The position numbers were made by a program, and so were the translations under genes. The notes under the pieces are model-generated. The model did not search any database, was not told the DNA's origin, and saw only the letters and a list, made by a program, of their open reading frames with translations. A stretch of DNA of 48,261 nucleotides from Prevotellaceae bacterium (GTDB lineage Bacteria > Bacteroidota > Bacteroidia > Bacteroidales > UBA932): assembly GCA_031258195.1 (NCBI GenBank), contig JAIRNF010000005.1, positions 1 to 48,261 on the forward strand, read 5' to 3'. Position 1 is the first letter of the stretch, and each line of letters starts with the position of its first letter. Below are positions 35,275 through 44,418 of this stretch, piece after piece.

Positions 35275-38115
35275 ATGGCAACAGAAAAATTCGTTACCCG
35301 TCATGTAGGACCTCGTGATCATGACATTGAGAAGATGCTGAAGACCATCGGAGTTTCATCTCTTGATGAACTGATTGATCAAACTATTCCGCGCTCTATC
35401 AGGCTTAAAGAGTCGCTAAAGCTGGATGCTCCGTTAAGCGAATACCAGTATCTTAACAAGATTAGGGAGATAGCGTCAAAGAATAAGCTGTACCGTTCGT
35501 TTATCGGTATGGGATACTATAACACCATTTCGCCGTCTGTTATTATACGTAACATTTTCGAAAATCCAGGTTGGTACACATCGTACACTCCTTATCAGGC
35601 AGAGATTTCGCAAGGTCGCCTCGAGGCTTTGTTAAACTTTCAAACGGCAATTATCAGCCTTACCGGACTGCCAATGACCAACTGCTCGTTGCTTGACGAA
35701 GCAACCGCTGCAGCCGAAGCTATGCATGTAATGTATGCGCAACGCTCGCGTACGGCGGTTAAAGAAGGTCGCAACGTAATATTTGTTGACAAGAATATTT
35801 TCCCGCAAACGCTTGATGTTATTACCACACGTTCTCAGCCGCTGGGGATTGAGGTTGTTGTCGACGATTTTGATAAGGTTGGGCTAACCGATAAGATGTT
35901 TGGCGCAATCGTTCAGTACCCTGCCGCAAACGGCGAGATTAGAGATTATAGCGAATTCTGCAAAAAAGCGCGCGAAAAAGAGATATTCGTTACTGCATGT
36001 GCCGACATTCTATCACTAGTATTGCTAGCACCTCCGGGCGAATGGGGTGCCGACATTGCTGTTGGAAATACTCAACGCTTTGGTATTCCTATGGGGTTTG
36101 GTGGTCCCGCCGCCGGATATATAGCTGTTCGCGACGACTTTAAGCGTAATATGCCCGGTCGTATTATCGGCGTGTCAATCGACCGTCATGGAAATAAAGC
36201 GCTTCGTATGGCATTGCAAACTCGCGAGCAACATATTAAGCGCGAGAAAGCAACATCTAACATCTGTACAGCACAAGCCTTGCTTGCCACTATGGCTGGT
36301 ATGTATGCCGTTTACCACGGCGCTGAAGGATTAAAGAGAATTGCCACACACGCTCACGACACTGCGCGTAAAATTGCCGGCTGCTTGGAGAAAGCAGGCT
36401 ACAAGTTGGTTTCAAAAGATTTCTTTGATACCATTGAAGTAATAGGTGTTAACACAAAAGAAATTCAGACCGCCGCCCTTGCTAAGCAAGTAAACTTCTT
36501 CTATCCGAACGAAAGCACCGTTCGCATTAGCTTTGACGAGACCGTTAGCCGCGACGATTTACGTGCTATTTTGGATATCTTTAAGGCAAACAAGCCCGAT
36601 TCTTGTGGAGAAGAAATAGCCATTTCTGAAAAGTATTTACGTAAGAGCGAAATTCTTACTCAGGAAGTATTTAAGAAGTACCGCTCTGAGACAGAAATGA
36701 CGCGCTACATAAAGAAATTGGAGCGTAGAGACATTGCGCTAAACCACAGCATGATTTCACTTGGCTCTTGCACCATGAAGCTGAACGCCGCTACCGAAAT
36801 GACGCCTTTAAGCTGGGCTGAATTAGGAAGTATTCACCCATTCGTTCCGGCAGATCAAGCGCAGGGATACTATGAGTTGATAGAAGACTTGTGTAAAGAT
36901 TTGGCTATTATTACAGGATTTGACAAGGTATCTGTTCAGCCAAACTCTGGTGCCAGCGGCGAGTATGCCGGACTAATGGTTATTCGCCAATACCATATTA
37001 GCCGTGGCGATGAACATCGTAAAACGGTTATTATTCCGGCATCTGCTCACGGTACGAACCCCGCAAGCGCAGCTATGGCAGGTTTAGATATCGTAACTGT
37101 TAAGTGCGAAGAGAACGGCAACATTTGTGTTGACGATTTAAGAGAAAAAGCATCGGCTGTTAAAGACAAGCTGTTCGGTATAATGATTACCTACCCTTCT
37201 ACTCACGGAGTATTTGAGGCAGAAATTATAGAGATGGTAAATATTATCCACGAAAACGGCGGTCAGGTTTATATGGATGGTGCCAACATGAATGCACAGG
37301 TCGCATTAACCAGCCCCGGTTTTATCGGTGCCGACGCTTGCCATCTAAATCTGCATAAAACATTTGCCATACCTCACGGCGGCGGCGGTCCAGGCGTTGG
37401 TACTATTGGCGTTGCTAAGCATCTTTCGCCATTCTTACCATCGCATCCTATTGTAAAAACAGGTGGAGAACAAGGCATACATGCTGTTGCAGCCTCGCCT
37501 TTCGGAAGTCCGCTGGTATTACCTATTACTTACGGCTATATTAAGATGCTAGGAGAAGAAGGGCTGCGTAAATCAACCCAAATGGCAATTCTTAATGCCA
37601 ACTACTTGTCTGCAGCACTTAAAGAGCATTACGAAACGCTATTTACAGGCGAAACAGGTCGTGTAGCGCACGAATGCATTATCGACTTCCAGAACTTCCG
37701 CAGAGATTACGGTGTTGAGGCAGGCGATATCGCCCGCCGATTAATGGACTACGGTTTCCATGCGCCAACGCTTTCATTCCCTGTTCACGAAACGCTAATG
37801 GTAGAGCCTACCGAAAGCGAATCGCTTGCAGAGCTTGATCGTTTTGTAGAAACGCTTATAAAGATTAAAGAAGAATGCGAAACTATTAAGAATGGTGATG
37901 CTGATAAAGAAGATAACGTTGTAAAAATGGCTCCTCATACCGCTCTTGAAGTTGGCGCAAATGAATGGAACCATAAGTATAGCCGTGAAGAAGCAGCATT
38001 CCCGTTCAAATGGGTAGCCGAAAACAAATTCTGGCCATGGGTTAGTAGAATTGACGGAGGTTACGGCGACCGCAACCTTGTAGTTACTAACGATAGTATA
38101 GAGAATCTACTATAG
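35275..38115 (+). CDS. gcvP: Glycine dehydrogenase (decarboxylating), P protein
   Basis: Pyridoxal-phosphate enzyme that decarboxylates glycine and passes the aminomethyl group to the lipoyl H protein. Single-chain form of 946 residues, containing both homologous halves. The N-terminal half includes SFIGMGYYNTISPSVIIRNI, YTPYQAEISQGRLEALLNFQ and GFGGPAAGYIAVRD. The C-terminal half has SLGSCTMKLNAATEM, QPNSGASGEYAGLMVIR, SAHGTNPASAAMAG, and the PLP-binding Lys in HLNLHKTFAIPHGGGGPG. The T and H proteins are not in the window. The promoter box is at 35182, and a very strong terminator follows. Intact, which shows that long frames here can be read without error. Confidence 0.97.
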   Translation: MATEKFVTRHVGPRDHDIEKMLKTIGVSSLDELIDQTIPRSIRLKESLKLDAPLSEYQYLNKIREIASKNKLYRSFIGMGYYNTISPSVIIRNIFENPGWYTSYTPYQAEISQGRLEALLNFQTAIISLTGLPMTNCSLLDEATAAAEAMHVMYAQRSRTAVKEGRNVIFVDKNIFPQTLDVITTRSQPLGIEVVVDDFDKVGLTDKMFGAIVQYPAANGEIRDYSEFCKKAREKEIFVTACADILSLVLLAPPGEWGADIAVGNTQRFGIPMGFGGPAAGYIAVRDDFKRNMPGRIIGVSIDRHGNKALRMALQTREQHIKREKATSNICTAQALLATMAGMYAVYHGAEGLKRIATHAHDTARKIAGCLEKAGYKLVSKDFFDTIEVIGVNTKEIQTAALAKQVNFFYPNESTVRISFDETVSRDDLRAILDIFKANKPDSCGEEIAISEKYLRKSEILTQEVFKKYRSETEMTRYIKKLERRDIALNHSMISLGSCTMKLNAATEMTPLSWAELGSIHPFVPADQAQGYYELIEDLCKDLAIITGFDKVSVQPNSGASGEYAGLMVIRQYHISRGDEHRKTVIIPASAHGTNPASAAMAGLDIVTVKCEENGNICVDDLREKASAVKDKLFGIMITYPSTHGVFEAEIIEMVNIIHENGGQVYMDGANMNAQVALTSPGFIGADACHLNLHKTFAIPHGGGGPGVGTIGVAKHLSPFLPSHPIVKTGGEQGIHAVAASPFGSPLVLPITYGYIKMLGEEGLRKSTQMAILNANYLSAALKEHYETLFTGETGRVAHECIIDFQNFRRDYGVEAGDIARRLMDYGFHAPTLSFPVHETLMVEPTESESLAELDRFVETLIKIKEECETIKNGDADKEDNVVKMAPHTALEVGANEWNHKYSREEAAFPFKWVAENKFWPWVSRIDGGYGDRNLVVTNDSIENLL

Positions 38116-38125
38116 TAAAGAAATC

Positions 38126-38185
38126 TCTAGCCAAGAAAAAAACAGGGAAAGCAATATTGCTTTCCCTGTTTTTTTCTTGGCTAGA
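38126..38185. terminator. Perfect 60-base palindrome, terminator after gcvP
   Basis: Two 30-base arms with no mismatch and no spacer, beginning TCTAGCCAAG and ending CTTGGCTAGA, centred on AT at 38155/38156. Inside it, AACAGGGAAAGC / GCTTTCCCTGTT with a following T7 forms a standard terminator in both directions. Confidence 0.9.
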
Positions 38186-38231
38186 TTAAAGGAGTATCTC
38201 TTATTATGAGATAAATCATTATAGTTAAATT

Positions 38232-38659
38232 ATGTTTGTAATACATTTTTTGGATGTCCACACGACATATGGGACCACGGATACTGGTGGAATCGAAAAT
38301 GGCGCGATCCTTCTCCATGGTTAGTAAGAAATATCCCTTGCTTTAGTGGCAATGACCCAGATTCGCCGGTAGATGAAGATACAGATGATAGTAGCCCATT
38401 TCCTTGGTGGTGGTGGATATATAAAGACAGACCTCCTTATAATAGATGGTGGCTATACTATTTTAATCCGCCAATAATAAAGTATCCTGATCCTACAGAA
38501 AATCCGGATGAACCTGCAGATGGTCCACAAGATCCACAAGATCCCGGAGATAAAAATCCAGATAACGATTTTGGAGAACATGGAAATGCATGGGATGAAG
38601 ATTCGGGAAATCCAGAAAGTGAACAGCCTAAGGAGAATCCTGAAGAGGAAGAACCCTAA
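38232..38659 (+). pseudogene. Trp/Pro/Asp-rich small protein, frameshifted near its start
   Basis: ATG at 38232 reads MFVIHF, then the frame is lost in a run of six T (38246-38251). One more T joins it to a long open frame from 38252: GCPHDIWDHGYWWNRKWRDP, then PFPWWWWIYKD, PPYNRWWLYYF, and an acidic tail with repeated (P)QDPQDP, PDNDFGEHG and NPEEEEP. The restored protein has about 142 residues, no signal peptide and no known domain. A terminator at 38713-38750 follows. Composition is strongly biased. It could be a secreted or cell-surface peptide, but nothing supports that directly. The coding signal (long frame, structured composition) is convincing; the start is less so. Confidence 0.55.
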
Positions 38660-38712
38660 GAAATCCACATGCTGGAGATTTATGAAATAATATTAGATTA
38701 CTATAAAAACCA

Positions 38713-38750
38713 AAAAAGAGGATAGTATGCAATAAAACTATCCTCTTTTT
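38713..38750. terminator. Bidirectional terminator between the Trp-rich gene and the lipoprotein operon
   Basis: Stem AAAAAGAGGATAGT / ACTATCCTCTTTTT (38713-38726, 38737-38750), perfect, 10-base loop; ends both convergent units. Confidence 0.85.
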
Positions 38751-38784
38751 AGCCTCTTACCTTAGCTTGGTATTTATATCTATT

Positions 38785-40323
38785 TTACCAAGGTGTAACA
38801 TCTGTAAGACCTGTTACTCTGAGCAATCCCATTCTAAAGTAGCTATCAGGATTAATCGCAGGATATAAAATAAAGGTATTATCACTAGTATCTGATATAT
38901 AATCTAGAACGAAAGGACCGCTAGTTAAGTAATCAAACATAGCTTGTATCTTAACTTGTTCGGTTGGCTTAGAATTCAATGCGTTCCAGATAGTAGCAGC
39001 GTTACCTGTTTTAGCTGCTAAATCGGAAAATTCAAGTTCACCATTAGCATTTACTGATAGCTTAAAGTTAAACTGGGCTTGATAATTTGAAGTTCCTGAT
39101 TTATAATAAATAACGAATACAGCTATTAAATCCTGATTGGTATCTTTATTAAAATAAAACCTAAACCCTTCTAACGTCCTACCTGCTGCATTTGTTTCAA
39201 GTAATGCTTCGTTTACTGCGGTCCAGTGTGCAGTTTGAAAATCAGAGGCTACACCTGGCTGACTACTTGGTGGAGTTGTTGCAGTAAGATTTAACCCGTT
39301 AAAATAGGGTGCTGTTTCTCCTGCCGCACCCGGAATGATTACTTCATTAAATAACTCTCGCACAGTAAAACTCTTCTCTTCACCATAAGATGTACCATAC
39401 TGATTAGTAGCAAACGCTTTATAATAATAGGTTACCCCCGGTGTAAGCCTAACCTTAAACTCGTACTCAGCCTCCAGCTTAGAATCGCGTACTAGCTTAA
39501 TAACACTGGCACCGTCAATAGCCGGGTCGGGATTTTCGCTATAAACAATCCCGCTTTCTTCTAATACCACATCGTCTAACCCTCCAATACTAACCAGCTC
39601 TCCCTTCATGATCGAACCATAGCCCAGAAAATCATGTCCTACAGTTATAACTTTAGGTGTTGGACGTGGTGTTGTAAGCACTACCTCTTGCCCATAAAAG
39701 ATACCGGCAGAGTTTATAGCATACGGTCTTATATAGTAATCCGTTTCTTGGGCTAAGCCAGAAATAGTTACATCGAACGCTCCTAAACCAGGGCTACTAC
39801 TCTTTATTACATTGTCGGCAGTGGTAGGCTCGGTAGTCAGCGCGTAACAAATACCCCGCTCTGTAATAGCATTACCACCATCTGTAAGCGCCCGTACTTT
39901 CAGCTCAATTTTATCGGGATACGGCTGAGAGGTAATTATGGCGATAGTTGCCTCTCCCTGCTTATAGGTAGTAAACTCTTTTATTTCTCCATAAAGCGTT
40001 TGTTTACCATCTGTTACATATGCTCTAACATAATACTTTGTATTTTCCGTCAGTCCTGTGAGGCTGGCTGTAAATTTGCCTTCTCCTCCGCCTGCTTCTA
40101 CTTTACTGTCGGAAACGGTAGGGTTAATATTTGTACTCCAGCATATACCTTTAGTACTAACCTCGCCAGCTGCAATTCCGTCACAAGTAGCCTCGGCAAA
40201 AGAAACGTTTTTTACCGCACCCGTTTCAACACCTAGTGGTTCGGCTTCTTTATCATCCTTACAACTCCATAAGAGTAATCCCGCAAGTATGGCTGAGATT
40301 ATAATTTGTACACTTCTTTTCAT
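38785..40323 (-). CDS. Fibronectin-type repeat lipoprotein of the Sus locus
   Basis: A 512-residue surface-type lipoprotein with signal and lipobox (IISAILAGLLLWSC). Three repeats follow, each with the pattern GICWST / YYVRAYVTDGK / YGEIKEFTT (ITERGICYALTTEPT...YYIRPYAINSAGIFYG; SGIVYSENPDP...YYYKAFATNQYGTSYG); this resembles the Fn3-like repeats in Bacteroidales surface proteins. The C-terminal 180 residues form a separate domain without known motif, ending MGLLRVTGLTDVTPW. Last gene of the operon, 25 bases after the DUF4302 stop; a terminator follows. Probably helps bind the substrate handled by the SusCD pair. Confidence 0.8.
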   Translation of the reverse strand: MKRSVQIIISAILAGLLLWSCKDDKEAEPLGVETGAVKNVSFAEATCDGIAAGEVSTKGICWSTNINPTVSDSKVEAGGGEGKFTASLTGLTENTKYYVRAYVTDGKQTLYGEIKEFTTYKQGEATIAIITSQPYPDKIELKVRALTDGGNAITERGICYALTTEPTTADNVIKSSSPGLGAFDVTISGLAQETDYYIRPYAINSAGIFYGQEVVLTTPRPTPKVITVGHDFLGYGSIMKGELVSIGGLDDVVLEESGIVYSENPDPAIDGASVIKLVRDSKLEAEYEFKVRLTPGVTYYYKAFATNQYGTSYGEEKSFTVRELFNEVIIPGAAGETAPYFNGLNLTATTPPSSQPGVASDFQTAHWTAVNEALLETNAAGRTLEGFRFYFNKDTNQDLIAVFVIYYKSGTSNYQAQFNFKLSVNANGELEFSDLAAKTGNAATIWNALNSKPTEQVKIQAMFDYLTSGPFVLDYISDTSDNTFILYPAINPDSYFRMGLLRVTGLTDVTPW

Positions 40324-40348
40324 AGTATAAGTTAATTTAATATCATCC

Positions 40349-41836
40349 TTATTTTGTAAGTAGTATTCCCGGGAAGATATTGCCTGGATCGTCGGTACGC
40401 TCTAGCCCTCCAACAATTTCAGATGAACCCAGAGTTTCATTCTTAATCCAATCGATCTTAAATGTATAAGGTTGAATATTATCAACATCTTTAACCCAGT
40501 TAACATACGCGCCGGAACTTGAGGTGTAAGGTACATAGCAGAAATAATCTACCAACATTCTTACAAACTCCTCACGTCCGTTTTCGTTACTAGAACCGCT
40601 TTGATCTCTATCAGTAAATGTTATCTCAGATCCATCTGAGTTAAACTCATACTTATACCACCATTTTGCAATATAGTTTGTTCCGGCACTATTTTGATAG
40701 GTCATTTCTAAAATAGCGACAGGAAGACCTAGCGCATTAGTACCAAAGGTAAACTCTATCTTTTGTATCTTTCGACCTCCATTACCTGCAAATAAACTGT
40801 TGTATGCCGCAACATATACGTTGGTTAAGAATGGGTCTTTCATTGTTCCGGCAAGCTCTACGTCATTTGTTCTCATTCTGATGTAATCTTTACCGGGACC
40901 GAGCCTCAGCTTAATCGGAGGAGTTGCGGCATCGGTTATAGGGTAGGTTTTACCTTCGATATCTACTAAATGGTAGCCATTATCCTGCCACCTAATTTGA
41001 GTAAACTTAACTCCATTAATTTCTATGGGTTCGAAGAAATACATGTTACTTGTAGGAGCACTTGAGGTTTGCGAAAGCATATCTAGATAAAGACCTGCAG
41101 ATACTTGCTCTGTACGGGTATCGGAACTGAATAAGCATGTCATTGAGCGCGACCCTAATCTTAACCATATAGGCTGGTCATTAACTGTTGCTACAGCATT
41201 TACAAAATTTGCATCTAAGTATGCACTAAAGTCCTCGTGAACAGTCTTCAGATCTCCACTTAATGCAGCCTGCGCCTCTTCGGGTGTTGCCGGTGTTAAA
41301 ACAGCAAGAGTATTATAGTATCGTCCTCTCAGATATACCTTACCGTTATCTATTCCTTGGAAGTAGAACTCAAAGTCTGATTTCAGACCCTCTCCGTTTA
41401 CCGCTCCTCCGTTACCCGGTCTATACTCATTATCTTTAGCTTGTGGATCTGCCAATAAATGGATGTAAGTATAGGTGTCGAATATAAGTGAAGGCAGCTG
41501 CATAGCCTTTAACCGATAGCTACTTTCGATTGGTTTAACAGAGGTGGATTGGTCTCCCCAACTAGGGTTAACTATCCATGTTGCATCTAAATCAGAAAGC
41601 ATTACTACTCTGTTACTCTTATCGAACGTTACCCAATGGGTAAACCCTCCGCTAATTTCCGTATTAACAGAAAGCATCCAGCCGTTCGGGGCAGAGGTAA
41701 GGGTTTCTGAATACTCTTCGAGGACTCTTATTAATCTTTCATCCGGAGTTTCATCAAAAGTATAATCCTCCTTTAAATCGCATGCAGTAAAAAGTACAGA
41801 AGCCGCAAGCAGTAATGTTAATATTTTAGTTTTCAT
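40349..41836 (-). CDS. DUF4302-type lipoprotein of the Sus locus
   Basis: A 495-residue secreted lipoprotein; signal MKTKILTLLLAASVLFTAC, then a Bacteroidetes DUF4302-like domain (DETPDERLIRVLEEYSETLTSAPNGWML, FTHWVTFDKSNRVVMLSDL, FYFQGIDNGKVYLRGRYYNT). I chose the Met at 41836, although an upstream in-frame Met (41845) is possible. It is transcribed between the zinc metallohydrolase lipoprotein and the Fn3-like lipoprotein; this set of lipoproteins next to SusC/SusD is a recurrent Bacteroidetes arrangement. Function unknown. Intact. Confidence 0.82.
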   Translation of the reverse strand: MKTKILTLLLAASVLFTACDLKEDYTFDETPDERLIRVLEEYSETLTSAPNGWMLSVNTEISGGFTHWVTFDKSNRVVMLSDLDATWIVNPSWGDQSTSVKPIESSYRLKAMQLPSLIFDTYTYIHLLADPQAKDNEYRPGNGGAVNGEGLKSDFEFYFQGIDNGKVYLRGRYYNTLAVLTPATPEEAQAALSGDLKTVHEDFSAYLDANFVNAVATVNDQPIWLRLGSRSMTCLFSSDTRTEQVSAGLYLDMLSQTSSAPTSNMYFFEPIEINGVKFTQIRWQDNGYHLVDIEGKTYPITDAATPPIKLRLGPGKDYIRMRTNDVELAGTMKDPFLTNVYVAAYNSLFAGNGGRKIQKIEFTFGTNALGLPVAILEMTYQNSAGTNYIAKWWYKYEFNSDGSEITFTDRDQSGSSNENGREEFVRMLVDYFCYVPYTSSSGAYVNWVKDVDNIQPYTFKIDWIKNETLGSSEIVGGLERTDDPGNIFPGILLTK

Positions 41837-41850
41837 ACGCATCATTTTTA

Positions 41851-42774
41851 TTATAATCCACTTGTAACTTCTACAATAGCTTGCTGTACTTTCGTTTCAA
41901 GCCCTATAGTACCATCATCCAAATCGTAAAGCTCTATACCCCATACAGTTTTAAGATAATCCTTTATGATAGTTTCTTTTTGGCGTAACTTTTCCGCAGG
42001 ATTATACTTTAAGTTAAGAGAAGGATCATCCCATGCAGCCTGAGCTAGAGCAACTCTGTTATCAAACCAAGTTCTACCATATACTAAAATAAACGACAGC
42101 GTTTCAACAAAATCTTCATCGTAGTTATTACGAGCATATGTACTTACGAAACCTAGCTGTATTGCCTCAGTGTCGTCTGTATTTGTCCACGAAGAGGTAT
42201 AACCTTCGGCTGTTAGCTCTGTAAATTCTTGAGAAAACATCGTTCTTTGATGCATAGTGTGCCCAAACTCATGGTGTACGGTTTTCATAATCCTTTGCAC
42301 TAACGCCTTATCTGAAGGATCGAACCAATTTAAGCGGTATAACACAATCTTACGTCCGCCTTCGGCTTCTCCCAAAGTTATTGTCCCGTTGCTAGGGTTA
42401 TACTTTGCACTACCAACCAAAACAAACTTTTTAGGACTTAGCGCCTTTATAAAATTTGCGCCTGCTAATGCTTCGTATGGATCTATCCAAACCTTCTTTA
42501 CCGCATTCATAATAGGAATAACTTTCTCCTCCTCCATGGGTACAAGCATTCGGTTATAATCCAGCTCATACTGATCCCACTTATACTTTATATCTATATT
42601 ATATGGCTTAGTATAGTTGTCGTATATCCAGTAGTCTATTTCTGTTTTCTCCCATATATCGCCACCCAACCCAAGAATCTCATGGTTCATATCCAGATCG
42701 TCTTCTTTATTACACGAAGCTAAAAATCCGATACTAAGCAGCGCTACTAATATGTATAAATTAATTTTTTTCAT
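41851..42774 (-). CDS. Zinc metallohydrolase lipoprotein associated with SusCD (HExxH)
   Basis: A 307-residue lipoprotein (signal ending SIGFLASC) with a metalloprotease-like zinc site: TVHHEFGHTMHQRTMF, where HEFGH is the HExxH signature. The later TELTAEGYTSSW is a candidate for the third ligand region, by analogy. This matches the family called substrate-import-associated zinc metallohydrolase lipoprotein, encoded beside TonB-receptor/SusD pairs. Likely to act at the outer membrane on a protein or peptide substrate. It lies 25 bases after SusD. Intact. Confidence 0.88.
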   Translation of the reverse strand: MKKINLYILVALLSIGFLASCNKEDDLDMNHEILGLGGDIWEKTEIDYWIYDNYTKPYNIDIKYKWDQYELDYNRMLVPMEEEKVIPIMNAVKKVWIDPYEALAGANFIKALSPKKFVLVGSAKYNPSNGTITLGEAEGGRKIVLYRLNWFDPSDKALVQRIMKTVHHEFGHTMHQRTMFSQEFTELTAEGYTSSWTNTDDTEAIQLGFVSTYARNNYDEDFVETLSFILVYGRTWFDNRVALAQAAWDDPSLNLKYNPAEKLRQKETIIKDYLKTVWGIELYDLDDGTIGLETKVQQAIVEVTSGL

Positions 42775-42799
42775 AGTACTTTATTTTTGCTGGTTGTTA

Positions 42800-44405
42800 C
42801 TACTGCTTCCATGTAGGACTAAATAAATTTTTGCGAGGATTCATTTCTAATCCCGATAACGGAGCATTCTCCGGCAGCTGGAAAACCCAGCGGTCGTCGC
42901 CCGGATAAAGCGTATTTGTACGTCCATCAAATGTTGTATGTGTTACAGGCTCTTTATAACGAATCATATCCCAATAGCGAAGACCTTCCCACATAAACTC
43001 GTTTCTACGAAAATCTAAAATACATTGTAACAAAGCCTTTTTCTCTTCCGACCATGAAGCGGAACCATATGCGTTATACTTTGTCATATAGTTATCCGGA
43101 TCTAGAACTTTGTCTGAATAAAAGCTCTTTATTTTAGCAATAGTTAGCATATGCGAGGTTTGGTTATAGCTCTTTATTCTATGACGGCAGAAAATATTAA
43201 GGTCGTTAATGGCTTTATCGAAATCATCTTGCATAGCATAGGCTTCTGCCCTATTAAGCAACAATTCTTCTACTCTAAAGTAAGGAAATGTTGTATAACG
43301 AACAAAAGTGGTTGCTGTTGGACTAGACTTCACCCTATGCTCATAAAATTTTGGTACGTAGTAGTTATCGCCGCTACTATATACTCTATATGCCCAGTTT
43401 CCTCCTGTAACATTAGTAAAGCCACCTCCTCCTGTTCTATCTGTATCTAACTTGGTACAACCATAACGCCAAGAATTTGCATAGTAAGACAGGTTTGATG
43501 CCATCTCTGTAAGTAAAAGATTAGATGGATTTGCAGCATCAGTAGAGTAAACTTTTATATCTCCACTACCTGGAACTGTCGCATAGTAATCTAACCAAGG
43601 TTGAAATGTTGTTTTTGCATATACGTTAGCAGCATCCGTTTCCTGAACATTTCCCCCGTTTGTAAACAAGGACGGTTGAGGAAATACTTTTGAAGAATAT
43701 GCTATAGCTTTCGCCAAATCTCCTTTATATAAGTAAAAACGTGATGCAAATGCACATGCGGATGTATAAGTAAAGTGGTACTTCGGCTGTGGGTAAATCG
43801 CATCATTACCCAACTTTTCCATCCCGGCAAGCATATCTTCTTCTATTCTGGAATAAACATACTCAACTGTTTTTCTCTCGTACTGCTGAATAACTACAGT
43901 TTCTGGTTCATCAACATATGGAATTCCGGGCCAATTATTTAGTCCGTCTTTTTCATACATCTTAGAGAAAACATTTACTAAAAGAAAATGAGAAAATGCA
44001 CGAATCATTTTTGCTTCGGCAATATAGGACTCAAACTCTTTACCGTTACCCATTTTTTCCATTGCCTCTAACGCATGATTAGCTCCGGCAATCGCTCTAT
44101 AACATGCTGTCCAAAAATGCTCAGGAGAATCTTGCGAAGTACTCTCTAATATCGTTCCAAAAGAATGAATCTGTGTTATTTCTATGTTCGTTACCTCCTG
44201 AGCCTTTATCTGATACGAAATCAACTCTTGAGTTTACCATTGCCGCGAAGCACGATCTGGGGTAACTGCTAGCCAATAGCTCCACAACTTTTTCGACAGA
44301 ATTTATTTCTGTTCTATTATCCGGCACTTCATCGAGGTATTTATTACAGCCTGTAAAAAGCACCGTTGTTGCTATTAAAAATATGTATATGAATTGCTTT
44401 CTCAT
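42800..44405 (-). pseudogene. SusD-like outer membrane nutrient-binding lipoprotein, frameshifted
   Basis: Signal and lipobox MRKQFIYIFLIATTVLFTGC, then NKYLDEVPDNRTEI, a standard SusD opening. The frame breaks at about 44148, within the segment between SFFWNDIR and ESTSQDSPEHFWTACYRAI; one base change in length would join them to give the usual WNDI(Y)... motif. The rest is complete: TPR-like helices, YVDEPETVV, LNRAEAYAMQDDFDKAINDLN, RRNEFMWEGLRYWDMIRY, ending NPRKNLFSPTWKQ. About 535 residues when restored. It sits 14 bases downstream of susC. Binding of the imported ligand is its usual role. Confidence 0.88.
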
Positions 44406-44418
44406 AGTAGTTACAATT

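Noticed and set aside
38453-38668. Minus-strand frame rich in Ile and Phe opposite the Trp-rich gene
   Set aside because: It is the complement of the Asp/Pro-rich coding frame; the plus-strand reading gives a more coherent protein and matches the following terminator.
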